Below are positions 17,064 to 26,208 of a DNA stretch of 64,000 bases, piece by piece. Below the pieces are notes generated by a model. It worked only from the letters and a program-made list of their open reading frames with translations, was not told the origin of the DNA and ran no database searches. Both the position numbers and the translations under genes were made by a program. Every line of letters begins with the position of its first letter. Position 1 is the stretch's first letter. This stretch comes from Micromonospora andamanensis (GTDB lineage Bacteria > Actinomycetota > Actinomycetes > Mycobacteriales > Micromonosporaceae), in NCBI RefSeq assembly GCF_016863495.1, contig NZ_BOOZ01000003.1, positions 124,001-188,000 of the forward strand, written 5' to 3'.

Positions 17064-17534
17064 ATGTCGACTGTTGCGGTCCACGGTCTGGTCGCGGTGC
17101 CGGCGGCCGACTGCTGGCGGGTGCTCACCGACCTGACCCGGCCCGGGTCTGGTGGTCGGCCGGTGCACCTGCTGACGCCCGGCGAGTTCGGCCCGGGTAC
17201 GTCCTGGCGTGAGACCCGGACCCGACCGGGCGGTGGCACGGTTTCCGAGGAGTTCGTCGTGCTGGCCGCCGAGCCGCCCCGGCGGCTGGTCCTCGGCTCA
17301 CCAGGTGACGGCGTCGACTACCGGATCGCCTGGACGCTCCGGGACGCCCGTCGTCGCGGGCGTCGCCACACCTCGGTGACGGTGACGGTGCGGGCCCAGC
17401 CGGCCGCAACGACCGGACGAGCTCTCGCGTTGCTGCTCGGTGGCCTGGCCGTGCGAGCGGCCGAGCAGGTGTTGCGGCAGGACCTCGCCGCGCTGGCCGC
17501 CGCAGCCGGTGCCCGGCGCGCCGAAGTCGCCTGA
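17064..17534 (+). CDS. SRPBCC-fold (START-like) protein
   Basis: A 156-residue protein of the polyketide cyclase/SRPBCC superfamily, which forms a hydrophobic ligand pocket. The N-terminal strand and helix VAVHGLVAVPAADCWRVLTDL match the fold's start. VLAAEPPRRLVLGSP, the paired strands YRIAWTL and HTSVTVTVRA, and a long C-terminal helix follow. GGGAGGTGGC lies just upstream of ATG 17064. The ligand is unknown and the neighbours give no operon clue. Confidence 0.82.
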   Translation: MSTVAVHGLVAVPAADCWRVLTDLTRPGSGGRPVHLLTPGEFGPGTSWRETRTRPGGGTVSEEFVVLAAEPPRRLVLGSPGDGVDYRIAWTLRDARRRGRRHTSVTVTVRAQPAATTGRALALLLGGLAVRAAEQVLRQDLAALAAAAGARRAEVA

Positions 17535-17637
17535 CCCGGCACCCACCCCGCCGTGCCTCCCGGCCCATGCCCCGGTCGGCGGGCGGCTCGGGGGCGAGGG
17601 CGCGCCCGCTGGGTAGGGTGCCGTGCGGAGGTGCGGC

Positions 17638-18882
17638 ATGGGGTGGGCAGGTCGGCGGATCGTGGCGGCGGTGGCGGCGGTGGGTGTCGCCGCGACTGCC
17701 GGGGTCATCGCGTACCGGGTCCTGGCACCGGCCGAGGTGAGCACCCCCGCGCGGGGCGACTACCCGGCGCGGAGCGTTGCGGCTCCCGGGGTGACCGGTC
17801 GCCTGCCTGTCGCTCCGCTGATCGTCGACGGCCGGCTGCGGGTGTACGCCGCGCCTCGGCAGGTCTACGCCGACCAGCCGGTCGACGGTCGCAGCCGACG
17901 CACCCCGTACTGGTCCTTCCGGCGTTGGCCGGCGAGCCTGGACGCGGTGGTGACGAGCGGCACGACTGTGGTGAGCCGGTGGTCGGACGGGCAGCTCGTG
18001 GCGCTCGACGCGCGTACCGGTCGGGTCGCCTGGCGGGCGGACGGGCCGGAGCCGGCGGCGGAGCGGGCAACTCGGCGTACCGGCACAGCTGTCGTCTGGC
18101 GGCCGGGCGGGCTCGCGGTGAGCCGGACCGCCGACGGCCGCCACGTGGTCGTCAGCTCCGGCGACGGTGAGGTCTCCGCTGTCGACCTGGCGGACGGCGG
18201 GCAACTGTGGCGGGCGGCTGTGGGTTCCGGTTGCCGCGAGCCGGTGGGCAGCGGCTCCGGTGGCCGGCTGCTGACCGTTGACGACTGCGACGGACCGGCG
18301 GTGGTCGAGTTCCGGGACGCCGCGACCGGTGTGGTGACGGCCAGGTGGCGACCGCCGGATGCCGGTGGCGAGCTGACGGCGACGCTGCTCGGCTGCGAGC
18401 CCGACGGCGTCGGCTGTGCCGCGCTGCGGACCGCCGGCCCCGGGGACGCGTCCGCGCAGGGCTGGCTGCTCGGCTCGGCAGAGCCGGTCCAGGCGCCGGT
18501 TCTGGACGGTTCGGCCACCGAACTTGTCGACGGGACGGCGGTGAGCGTGGTCGACGGGGTGCTCGTCGGCCGGGCCGCGCCCGGTGGTGCGGAGCGCTGG
18601 CGGGCCGAGGTCGGTCCCGGTCGGGTGATCGCCGTCCAGCCCGGTCGGGTGCACGTGCTGACCGAGGCGAACGAGCTCGTCACGCTGGACCCGACCACAG
18701 GTGAACGACTGTCCGGGTTCGTCCTCGACATCGGCTCCGACGGCATCGGATGGGCACCTGGTGACGCGTACGCGGCCGACGGGTTCGTGGTGGTGGAGCG
18801 GCTGCGCCGGCCTGTCGATCCCGACGCTGACGACCAGCGGTACTACCTCACCCCCGAAGCGCTGATCGTCGCCGCGACCTGA
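17638..18882 (+). CDS. Membrane-anchored PQQ-like beta-propeller protein
   Basis: A 414-residue protein. One N-terminal transmembrane segment (IVAAVAAVGVAATAGVIAYRV) is followed by a quinoprotein-like WD40 propeller. Repeated blades carry motifs such as LVALDARTGRVAWRADG, VSAVDLADGGQLWRA and LVTLDPTTGERL. It probably lacks enzymatic cofactor chemistry and serves as an extracellular binding scaffold, as BamB-like proteins do. ATG 17638 has GGAGG 6 nt upstream; GTG 17623 is possible. A TAGGGT -10 lies at 17614-17619. A paralogue is encoded at 26209-27645. Confidence 0.87.
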   Translation: MGWAGRRIVAAVAAVGVAATAGVIAYRVLAPAEVSTPARGDYPARSVAAPGVTGRLPVAPLIVDGRLRVYAAPRQVYADQPVDGRSRRTPYWSFRRWPASLDAVVTSGTTVVSRWSDGQLVALDARTGRVAWRADGPEPAAERATRRTGTAVVWRPGGLAVSRTADGRHVVVSSGDGEVSAVDLADGGQLWRAAVGSGCREPVGSGSGGRLLTVDDCDGPAVVEFRDAATGVVTARWRPPDAGGELTATLLGCEPDGVGCAALRTAGPGDASAQGWLLGSAEPVQAPVLDGSATELVDGTAVSVVDGVLVGRAAPGGAERWRAEVGPGRVIAVQPGRVHVLTEANELVTLDPTTGERLSGFVLDIGSDGIGWAPGDAYAADGFVVVERLRRPVDPDADDQRYYLTPEALIVAAT

Positions 18883-18886
18883 AGGG

Positions 18887-18923
18887 CCGGGCCGGTCCGC
18901 TCGGGGATGGCGGACCGGCCCGG
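18887..18923. terminator. Bidirectional hairpin terminator
   Basis: Perfect 14-bp arms (18887-18900 and 18910-18923) with a 9-nt loop, between the convergent propeller gene and aminotransferase gene. It can serve both directions. Confidence 0.75.
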
Positions 18924-18934
18924 TACGCCCTGGA

Positions 18935-20035
18935 TCAGCCCAGTGCTTTCTCGGCCGCTGCCAGGAAGGCGTCGTTCTCGGCCGGCGTGCCGATGGTGAC
19001 CCGCACCCCGTCACCGGGGAACGGACGGACGATGACACCCCGCGACTCGCACGCCTTGCCGAACGCCACCGACCTGTCGCCCAGCGGCAGCCAGACGAAG
19101 TTCGACTGGCTGGCCGGTACGCCGGGGACGAGCTTGCTCACGGCCTCGCTGACTCGTTCGCGTTCGGCCACCACCAACGCGCACCGCCTACGCATCTCGT
19201 CCGCCTGGGCGAGCGCGGCCAATGCGCCCGCCTGGGCGGCCATGCTCGTGGAGAACGGCGTGACGACCTTGCGGACCGCCGCCGCCACCTGCGGCTGCGC
19301 GACCAGGAAGCCGATCCGCAGGCCGGCCAGCCCCCACGCCTTGGACAGGGTGCGCAGCACCGCCACGTTCGGCCGGTTGACGTAGGTCAGCCCGTCCGGC
19401 ACCTCCGGGTCGGTGACGAACTCCCGGTACGCCTCGTCGATCACCACAAGCACGTCGTCAGGTACGGCGTCGAGGAATCGGTCCAGCTCGGCCCGGCGTA
19501 CGGCGGTGCCTGTCGGGTTGTTGGGGTTGCAGACCAGGATCATCCGGGTGCGGTCGGTCACCGCCGCGACCATCGCCGCCAGGTCGTGCCCGTGCCCGGC
19601 GTCGTTTGGCACCTGCACGCTCGTCGCGCCGCTTGTCGCCGCGATGATCGGGTACGCCTCGAACGAGCGCCACGAGTAGACGAGTTCGTCGCCGGGCAGG
19701 CAGGTGGCGCGGACCAGGTGCTCGGCCAGGGCCACCGAGCCGCAGCCGGTCGCCACCCGGTCGGCGTCCACCCCGTACCGCTCGGCGAGCGCCTGGCGGA
19801 GCGCCACGACGCCCATGTCCGGGTAGCGGTGCACTCCGGCGACGGCCTCGGCGACCGCCTCCACCACACCGGGCAGCGGGCCGTACGGCACCTCGTTGCT
19901 GGCCAGCTTGATGGCTTCGGGCAGGCCCAGCTCACGGGCCAGGTCGGCCGGGCTGCGTCCGGGCACGTAGTTGGGCAGCGCGTCCAGGTCGGCGCGGGTC
20001 AGCCGTACCGCCGCCTGGTGTCGTCCGTCGGTCAT
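18935..20035 (-). CDS. hisC: Histidinol-phosphate / aromatic amino acid aminotransferase
   Basis: A fold-type I PLP aminotransferase of 366 residues. Visible are SNEVPYGPLPGV, GCGSVALAEHLVRA for phosphate binding, CNPNNPTG, the VVIDEAYREFV aspartate and the PLP lysine in TLSKAWGLAGLRIGF. The family contains both histidine biosynthetic HisC and the actinobacterial aromatic aminotransferase Pat. No other his genes are nearby, and hppD lies 2 kb upstream on the same strand. A role in converting tyrosine to 4-hydroxyphenylpyruvate is therefore plausible but not proven. Its ATG overlaps the stop of the upstream RDD gene (ATGA). Confidence 0.88.
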   Translation of the reverse strand: MTDGRHQAAVRLTRADLDALPNYVPGRSPADLARELGLPEAIKLASNEVPYGPLPGVVEAVAEAVAGVHRYPDMGVVALRQALAERYGVDADRVATGCGSVALAEHLVRATCLPGDELVYSWRSFEAYPIIAATSGATSVQVPNDAGHGHDLAAMVAAVTDRTRMILVCNPNNPTGTAVRRAELDRFLDAVPDDVLVVIDEAYREFVTDPEVPDGLTYVNRPNVAVLRTLSKAWGLAGLRIGFLVAQPQVAAAVRKVVTPFSTSMAAQAGALAALAQADEMRRRCALVVAERERVSEAVSKLVPGVPASQSNFVWLPLGDRSVAFGKACESRGVIVRPFPGDGVRVTIGTPAENDAFLAAAEKALG

Positions 20036-21003
20036 CTGGTCTCTCCCGGGGGGTTGGCGGGGTCGTCGGGGGTACGCGGAAGCCGAACCACAACGGTCTG
20101 CGCCCGCTTGTCGTGCAGCGCCTGCCGTAGCGGATGGTCGAAGAGCGGTGAGAGCGCGTCGATCAACTGGAGCAGCAGGCCGAGGCCGCAGCAGTACCAG
20201 AGCAGCGTGGGCAGGCCGAGAGTGTTCCAGCGGCGCAGCGCCCGGCCGAAGCCGAGTGGCGCGTCCGCCTCGACAGGCACCGCCCGGACGCGCAACAGCC
20301 GCTTGCCGAAGGTCTGCCCGCTGGCCGCCATCGACGGCACCTCGTACGCCAGCCAGAGCGAGGTGGCGATGAGCAGGATCGTCACCACGAGCGCACCGGC
20401 CTGATCACCGGCGGCGGGCAACGGGTCGGTGGTGCGGTCCTGGTCCTGCACCCGACGCCAGAACTCGTCGAGTGGTGCGGAGAGTTCCTGGAGGTAGCGC
20501 CAGACGAACCAGCCGTTGACCAGGGCGTTGAGTACGAAGACGATGCCGAAGTCGATAAGCCGGGCGCCCAGCCGGGCACCGAACGAGGCGAGCGGCATCC
20601 CGTGCGGTCGGGGTGCCGGCGGACGCCCGGGCCAGGTCGGGTACGGCCAGCCGGGCGGCGGCCCCTGCGGTGTGTCACCTGCCGGCCAGGCCGGCGGCGC
20701 GCCCGCAGGCTCCTGACCGCCGGGCGGCCAACCCGGTGGCGTTCCACCGCCCGGCTGCCCTGTCGGCGGGCCTTGCGGCCAGGTGGCCGGCGGGGTGCCG
20801 CCGGACGGCAGCTCGGCCGCGGGCGGTGCCGAGGCGGACGCCGGGGAGGTGGGCTCCGGTGCCGGCTCGGGCTCGGGCGGGGGTGGGCCCTCGGGCGGCG
20901 TGACGTCCACCGGGATGGGCGCGCCGATCCAGCCCTCGCCGTCCCAGTACCTGCGGGTTTCCGGGTCGGCGGGGTCGACGTACCAACCGGGTGCCACGCT
21001 CAC
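20032..21003 (-). CDS. DUF2510/RDD family membrane protein
   Basis: A 323-residue protein. An N-terminal DUF2510 motif (APGWYVDPADPETRRYWDGEGW) is followed by a long Pro/Gly-rich cytoplasmic linker (about 35-150). The RDD transmembrane domain begins LASFGARLGARLIDFGIVFV, which carries the Arg and two Asp-type signature, with about three helices. RDD proteins are proposed small-solute or ion transporters or accessory proteins; the substrate is unknown. The start GTG 21003 overlaps the stop of a 9-codon ORF (21000-21029), which itself overlaps the stop of the upstream RDD gene. Confidence 0.85.
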   Translation of the reverse strand: MSVAPGWYVDPADPETRRYWDGEGWIGAPIPVDVTPPEGPPPPEPEPAPEPTSPASASAPPAAELPSGGTPPATWPQGPPTGQPGGGTPPGWPPGGQEPAGAPPAWPAGDTPQGPPPGWPYPTWPGRPPAPRPHGMPLASFGARLGARLIDFGIVFVLNALVNGWFVWRYLQELSAPLDEFWRRVQDQDRTTDPLPAAGDQAGALVVTILLIATSLWLAYEVPSMAASGQTFGKRLLRVRAVPVEADAPLGFGRALRRWNTLGLPTLLWYCCGLGLLLQLIDALSPLFDHPLRQALHDKRAQTVVVRLPRTPDDPANPPGETR

Positions 21004-21029
21004 GTCACGGCCTCGCTGCGCTCGTTCAC
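21000..21029 (-). CDS. 9-aa mini-ORF bridging two RDD genes
   Basis: GTG 21029 overlaps the stop of the upstream RDD gene as GTGA. The frame reads VNERSEAVT, and its TGA overlaps the GTG of the next RDD gene, again as GTGA. It fills the whole gap between two genes with codons in a coupled series. Its sequence matches the GAGCGnAGCGAG repeat also found before the fumarase gene. It is not provable as a peptide from sequence alone. Confidence 0.35.
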   Translation of the reverse strand: MNERSEAVT

Positions 21030-21892
21030 CTCGACACCTTAACGACGACGGTCCCGGCGAACTTGTCGTGGAGGCACTGCTGCCAGGGCTTGTCCCACAA
21101 CTGCCAGAGGCCGTCGACGTAACTGCCACCGGGCACCAGCGACCCGCCCACGAACTCCACGAGGTATCGCTTTCCCGCCATCCGTCGGTCGAGGGTGCCT
21201 GTCGGATCGAGCGGAACCACCTGGAGGCCCATCACCTTCTTGCCCAGAGTCTGGCCGGTCCGCTTGAGGTACTCGACGTGGTACAGCCAGTAGATGCCGA
21301 ACATGATCACGATGGACGCGGCCTGGATCAGCAGCATCGGCAGCAGGATCTCCACGAGGAACAACCCGGGTTCCGCCACGGTGCCGTCCGGGTCGGTCTC
21401 CGGATTCACGGCCAGGATCCGGGCCATGAAGATCACGAAAAGCGGCCCGAACACCACAAGCAGGGCAACGACGACGACGGCGGTGTCGATCAGGTAGGCC
21501 AGCAGCCGGTCACCGAAGCTGGCCAGCGGCTGCCCACCGGGCCCCAGCACCGGCGGTGGCGGCCCGGCAGCCCACTGCGGTGGCGACTGACCTGGGGACC
21601 AGCCCAGGGGCGGATGACCTGGGGACCAGCCCGGGGGCGGATGGCCTGGGGACCAGCCCGGGGGCGGATGGCCTGGGGACCAGCCCGGCGGCGGCTGAGC
21701 CGGCGGCCAGCCGGGCGGCGGGCCACCGGGGACGCCCGGCGGGGGTGGCGAGCCGGTTCGACCTGCTGGGGGTGGGGCGTACTGCGGCGGGATGCCGGTG
21801 GGCGGCGGGGCGTCACCGGCGGCGGGCGGCGGCCCACCGATCGGTGAGCCGCCACCGGCCGGTGACGTGGGGTGGGGTGAGGGCTGGGTCAC
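21026..21892 (-). CDS. RDD family membrane protein with PPPGWSPGH repeats
   Basis: A 288-residue protein with a Pro/Gly-rich N-terminal region of about 120 residues. That region includes four 9-residue PPPGWSPGH-type repeats. The RDD domain begins LASFGDRLLAYLIDTAVVVVALL and has about three membrane helices, including FLVEILLPMLLIQAASIVIMFGIYWLY and the GQTLGKKVMGLQVV signature. The GTG start at 21892 is followed directly by the repeat-rich tail, likely cytoplasmic. It is paralogous to the adjacent downstream RDD gene, with which it forms a coupled unit. hppD lies just upstream on the same strand, only 11 bp away. Confidence 0.85.
   Translation of the reverse strand: MTQPSPHPTSPAGGGSPIGGPPPAAGDAPPPTGIPPQYAPPPAGRTGSPPPPGVPGGPPPGWPPAQPPPGWSPGHPPPGWSPGHPPPGWSPGHPPLGWSPGQSPPQWAAGPPPPVLGPGGQPLASFGDRLLAYLIDTAVVVVALLVVFGPLFVIFMARILAVNPETDPDGTVAEPGLFLVEILLPMLLIQAASIVIMFGIYWLYHVEYLKRTGQTLGKKVMGLQVVPLDPTGTLDRRMAGKRYLVEFVGGSLVPGGSYVDGLWQLWDKPWQQCLHDKFAGTVVVKVSR
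21591..21698 (-). repeat. Four 27-bp tandem repeats in RDD gene
   Basis: Units start at 21591, 21618, 21645 and 21672. The middle two are identical and the outer two differ at a few bases. They encode PPPGWSPGH-like repeats in the cytoplasmic linker, and the copy number is likely variable. Confidence 0.85.
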
Positions 21893-21903
21893 GCTCGACA
21901 GTG

Positions 21904-23211
<1,308 letters not shown>

Positions 23212-23251
23212 CTACGCTGGTCAGGTTGCACAAACGGTATGGTGTTCACGC

Positions 23252-23737
23252 ATGAACACTGATCAGATTGCCCAGCTCGACGAGCTGGATGTGCGACTCA
23301 TCGAGCTGCTCGCCGAGGAACCCCGGATCGGCGTGCTGGAGTGCTCGCGCCGGCTCCACGTGGCCCGGGGGACCGTCCAGGCGCGGCTCGACAAGCTTGT
23401 CGGGCGGGGGGTCATCGCCGGGTTCGGGCCGGATCTCGGCCCGGCGGCGCTCGGCTTCACGGTGACCAGCTTCGTCACCCTGGAGATCAGCCAGCGGCAC
23501 GGGCACGACCCGGTCACCCGCCACCTGGCGGCGATTCCCGAGGTGCTGGAGGCACACACCATCACCGGCTCGGGAGATCTGCTCTGTCGGATCGTGGCCC
23601 GCTCGAACACCGACCTGCAGCGGGTGATCGACCAGATCGTGGCGTACGAGGGAATCACCCGCGCCTCCACGATCATCGCGCTCGCCGAGCAGATCCCCTA
23701 CCGCGTCCTGCCGCTGCTGCGCTCGGCGGTGCGGTGA
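23252..23737 (+). CDS. Lrp/AsnC family transcriptional regulator
   Basis: A 161-residue regulator. The N-terminal winged HTH is LDELDVRLIELLAEEPRIGVLECSRRLHVARGTVQARLDKL; the C-terminal RAM ligand-binding domain includes VLEAHTITGSGDLLCRIVA. It is divergent from hppD across 142 bp and very likely controls it in response to tyrosine or a related ligand. Lrp-type HpdR regulators of this arrangement are known in other bacteria. ATG 23252 follows TATGGT (23238-23243) by 8 nt, so it may be leaderless. The family normally autoregulates. Confidence 0.93.
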   Translation: MNTDQIAQLDELDVRLIELLAEEPRIGVLECSRRLHVARGTVQARLDKLVGRGVIAGFGPDLGPAALGFTVTSFVTLEISQRHGHDPVTRHLAAIPEVLEAHTITGSGDLLCRIVARSNTDLQRVIDQIVAYEGITRASTIIALAEQIPYRVLPLLRSAVR

Positions 23738-23743
23738 TGCTCG

Positions 23744-24730
23744 TCAGTTCTCCGCGAGCGCGTCGCCGAGCGGGGTGCGGCGGTAGCGCACGGACCGGCC
23801 GGACCGGACCCGGGTGATCAGGCCCGCGTCGCGCAGCACGGACAGGTGGTCGCCGACGCCGCCCAGGCTCATCCCGAGCTGCACGACGAGCTGGCTGGTC
23901 GTGGCGGGCAGGGCGAGCGCCCGCAGCACCGCCGCGCGGGACCGCCCGACCAGCCGGTCCAGCGCGTCCTCGGGGCGACCCGGGTCGGGCGGCCCGAGCA
24001 GTTCGGCCACCCCGGAGGCCCGGTAGACGATCGCGAACGGCCACGGCGGCTCGACGTAATTGATCATCATGCCGAAGACCGTGGGGATGAAGAGCAGCCC
24101 CTGGCCGCCGAGGGAGTAGCTGCGGGGGTCGCGGTCGGCCACCTCGATCGCGCCGAGGCCGCCGCCGGAGACCCAGCGCAGCCTCGGGTCCAGGTCCGCC
24201 ACGGCGGCCCCCCAGCCGTACGCGAGCAGGCGGCCCGCGCGATGCACCAGGTCCCGTTCCAGCACCGCCCGCAGCCGCGGCCAGTCCGGCTGCACCAGGG
24301 TGGCCCAGGACGCCTCGATCGCGTCGGCCAACCTGTCGACGACGTCCGGTGAGTCGTAGATCCGGCGGGCGTACGCCGGTGGGGTGCGCAGTCCAACGAG
24401 GTTGCGGGACAGTTCGTCACGGGCCTGCCCGAGCGGCGTGGCCCGGACCACTGCCAGCTCCTCGGCGAAGCTGCGACCGATGCCGTCGGGCGGCGGCTGG
24501 ATGAAGTCGGCGTTGTAGCCGCCCCGGCGCAGCAGCGCCATCAGCGCGCCCACCGCCGGCTGGTCCCGACGCAGCCGCTCGAACACCGATCGGGTACGGG
24601 CCACCCAGGGGGCCAGCCCCGGTACAGCGTGCTGACCGGTGTGGACGCGTAGCGCCCAGACCGCCTCGCCCAACGGTGAGATGGCGTACCGGCTGGCCGC
24701 CACGTCCGCCGGAGTGACCTCGATCCGCAT
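23744..24730 (-). CDS. ArsR-type winged-helix regulator (DUF5937-like)
   Basis: A 328-residue protein. The N-terminal 230 residues are an uncharacterised sensor-like domain beginning MRIEVTPADVAASRYAISPLGE. A C-terminal winged HTH of ArsR type (SRAAVLRALALPATTSQLVVQLGMSLGGVGDHLSVLRDAGLITRVRSGRSVRYRRTPLG) ends the protein. It faces an MFS exporter across 42 bp holding a perfect 9-bp-arm palindrome. The simplest reading is a repressor of the exporter and of itself. No metal-binding Cys cluster is seen, so the effector is probably an organic compound. Confidence 0.87.
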   Translation of the reverse strand: MRIEVTPADVAASRYAISPLGEAVWALRVHTGQHAVPGLAPWVARTRSVFERLRRDQPAVGALMALLRRGGYNADFIQPPPDGIGRSFAEELAVVRATPLGQARDELSRNLVGLRTPPAYARRIYDSPDVVDRLADAIEASWATLVQPDWPRLRAVLERDLVHRAGRLLAYGWGAAVADLDPRLRWVSGGGLGAIEVADRDPRSYSLGGQGLLFIPTVFGMMINYVEPPWPFAIVYRASGVAELLGPPDPGRPEDALDRLVGRSRAAVLRALALPATTSQLVVQLGMSLGGVGDHLSVLRDAGLITRVRSGRSVRYRRTPLGDALAEN

Positions 24731-24737
24731 CGCTCGA

Positions 24738-24759
24738 CCTTTCGCTCTCCAGCGAAAGG
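24738..24759. promoter_or_regulatory. Palindromic operator between ArsR-type gene and MFS gene
   Basis: CCTTTCGCT and AGCGAAAGG arms (9 bp, perfect) around a CTCC spacer. It lies 7 bp from the regulator start and immediately upstream of a TAGAGC -10-like box (24761-24766) for the MFS gene, so bound protein would block both starts. Confidence 0.75.
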
Positions 24760-24772
24760 ATAGAGCGGTCCG

Positions 24773-26101
24773 ATGTGCGCCACCAGGCTGATCGGCGTGG
24801 ACAACACAAGCATGAACCCGCCGAAGGTGGCCGACCGGCAGGCCACTTTCCGGGACGTCTTCGCCGTCGCCGAGTTCCGGGTGATCTTCGCCAGCTACGG
24901 GATCTTCATGATCGGTGAGACGGTGAAGATGCTCGCCCTCTCGGTCCTCGTCTACGAGCGCACCGGCTCCGGTCTGCTGGCCGCCCTCGCGTACGTCACC
25001 GGATTCCTGCCGCACGCGCTGGGCGGGCTGTTTCTGCTGGCGCTGGCCGACCGCTGGCCGGCCCGCACCCTGATCGTCGGCTACGACCTGGTGCGGCTCG
25101 CCGTGGTGGTGGTGCTCGCGACCGGTGTGCTCTCCCCGTCGGCGGTGCTCGGCCTGGTCGCCGTGGTGGCTCTCTTCGGGCCGGTGAGTAGCGCATCGCG
25201 TACCGCGTTGCTGCCCGAAATGCTGCACGGTGACACGTACGTGCTGGGTCGTTCGCTGCTCACCGTCGCCGCCGGCGGCACGCAGGTGGCCGGGTTCGCC
25301 GTCGGTGGCCTGCTGCTCAGCCTGGTCGGGCCGTACGGCGCGCTCTGGCTGACCGCCGCCACCTGCGGCCTCTCCGCGTTGCTTGTGCGGTTCGGGCTCA
25401 CCCACCGCCCGGCACGCGCTGGACGGGCGGGGAGCGGCCCGAGGGTCGGCGCGTTCCGGGAGACCCTGCGGGTGAACCGGCACCTGCTGGCCGACCGCCG
25501 GATCCGAGGGCTGCTGTTCGCCCAGTGGCTGCCCGGATCGCTGCTTGTCGGTGCCGAGGGAGTGGCCGTGCCGTACGCGGCCGACCTGGGCCCGGGGGCC
25601 AACGCCGGTGTCCTGCTGATGGCCGGTGCGGGCGGCATGCTCGTCGGTGACCTGCTGGTGGGGCGGTTCGTCGCACCGGCCCGACGGGAACGCTTGACGC
25701 CGTGGCTAGCGCTGCTGCTGGGCGTACCCATGCTGGCGTTCCTGGCCCGGCCGGAGCTGCTGCCCGCGGCGGCGCTGTTCGCGGTGGCCACCGCGGGCTT
25801 CGCCTACCAGCTGGGGCTGGCCCGGCGCTTCCTCGACGCGGTCCCCGAGGCGCGTCGGGGGCAGGCATTCGGCCTGGTCAGCACCGGCATGATGGCGGCG
25901 CAGGGGCTTGCCGCCGCCGGGGCCGGCGCGCTGAGCGAGGTGCTCACCCCGGGTGTGGTGATGGCCGGTGCCGGGGCCGCATCGATCGTCGCGACACTGA
26001 TTCTGTGGCCGGTCCTCACTCCTGGCAGCCGGCGTCCCCCGGTCCTGCCGGTCGATCCCGCTCCGGCCGCGCCGGCTCCGACGGTGTCCGCTGACCGCTG
26101 A
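24773..26101 (+). CDS. MFS transporter (drug-efflux type)
   Basis: A 442-residue major facilitator with about 12 hydrophobic helices, for example VIFASYGIFMIGETVKMLALSVLVY and LVAVVALFGPVSSASRTALLPEML. The latter resembles the MFS_3/enterobactin-exporter type. A Pro/Ala-rich C-terminal tail is predicted cytoplasmic. ATG 24773 lies 6 nt after TAGAGC; ATG 24812 is an alternative start. It is divergent from the ArsR-type regulator with a shared operator, so induction by an exported toxic compound is likely. The substrate is unknown. Confidence 0.9.
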   Translation: MCATRLIGVDNTSMNPPKVADRQATFRDVFAVAEFRVIFASYGIFMIGETVKMLALSVLVYERTGSGLLAALAYVTGFLPHALGGLFLLALADRWPARTLIVGYDLVRLAVVVVLATGVLSPSAVLGLVAVVALFGPVSSASRTALLPEMLHGDTYVLGRSLLTVAAGGTQVAGFAVGGLLLSLVGPYGALWLTAATCGLSALLVRFGLTHRPARAGRAGSGPRVGAFRETLRVNRHLLADRRIRGLLFAQWLPGSLLVGAEGVAVPYAADLGPGANAGVLLMAGAGGMLVGDLLVGRFVAPARRERLTPWLALLLGVPMLAFLARPELLPAAALFAVATAGFAYQLGLARRFLDAVPEARRGQAFGLVSTGMMAAQGLAAAGAGALSEVLTPGVVMAGAGAASIVATLILWPVLTPGSRRPPVLPVDPAPAAPAPTVSADR

Positions 26102-26196
26102 GTCAACCACGCTTCCGTGGTGGCCGGTGGTGCTGCCGATGCGATCTTCCCGGCGCGACACGCGGGGCGGTGCGGGCGGGGCTCGGCGCGGATGGC

Positions 26197-26202
26197 TACC
26201 GT
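26197..26202 (+). promoter_or_regulatory. -10 box of leaderless propeller gene
   Basis: TACCGT followed by 6 nt and GTG 26209. There is no Shine-Dalgarno sequence. The same spacing is seen at cysS and ispF. Confidence 0.45.
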
Positions 26203-26208
26203 GTTCCG

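Noticed and set aside
21591..21698. Tandem repeats considered as a CRISPR array
   Set aside because: Units are contiguous 27-mers without spacers and lie in frame within a protein-coding gene.
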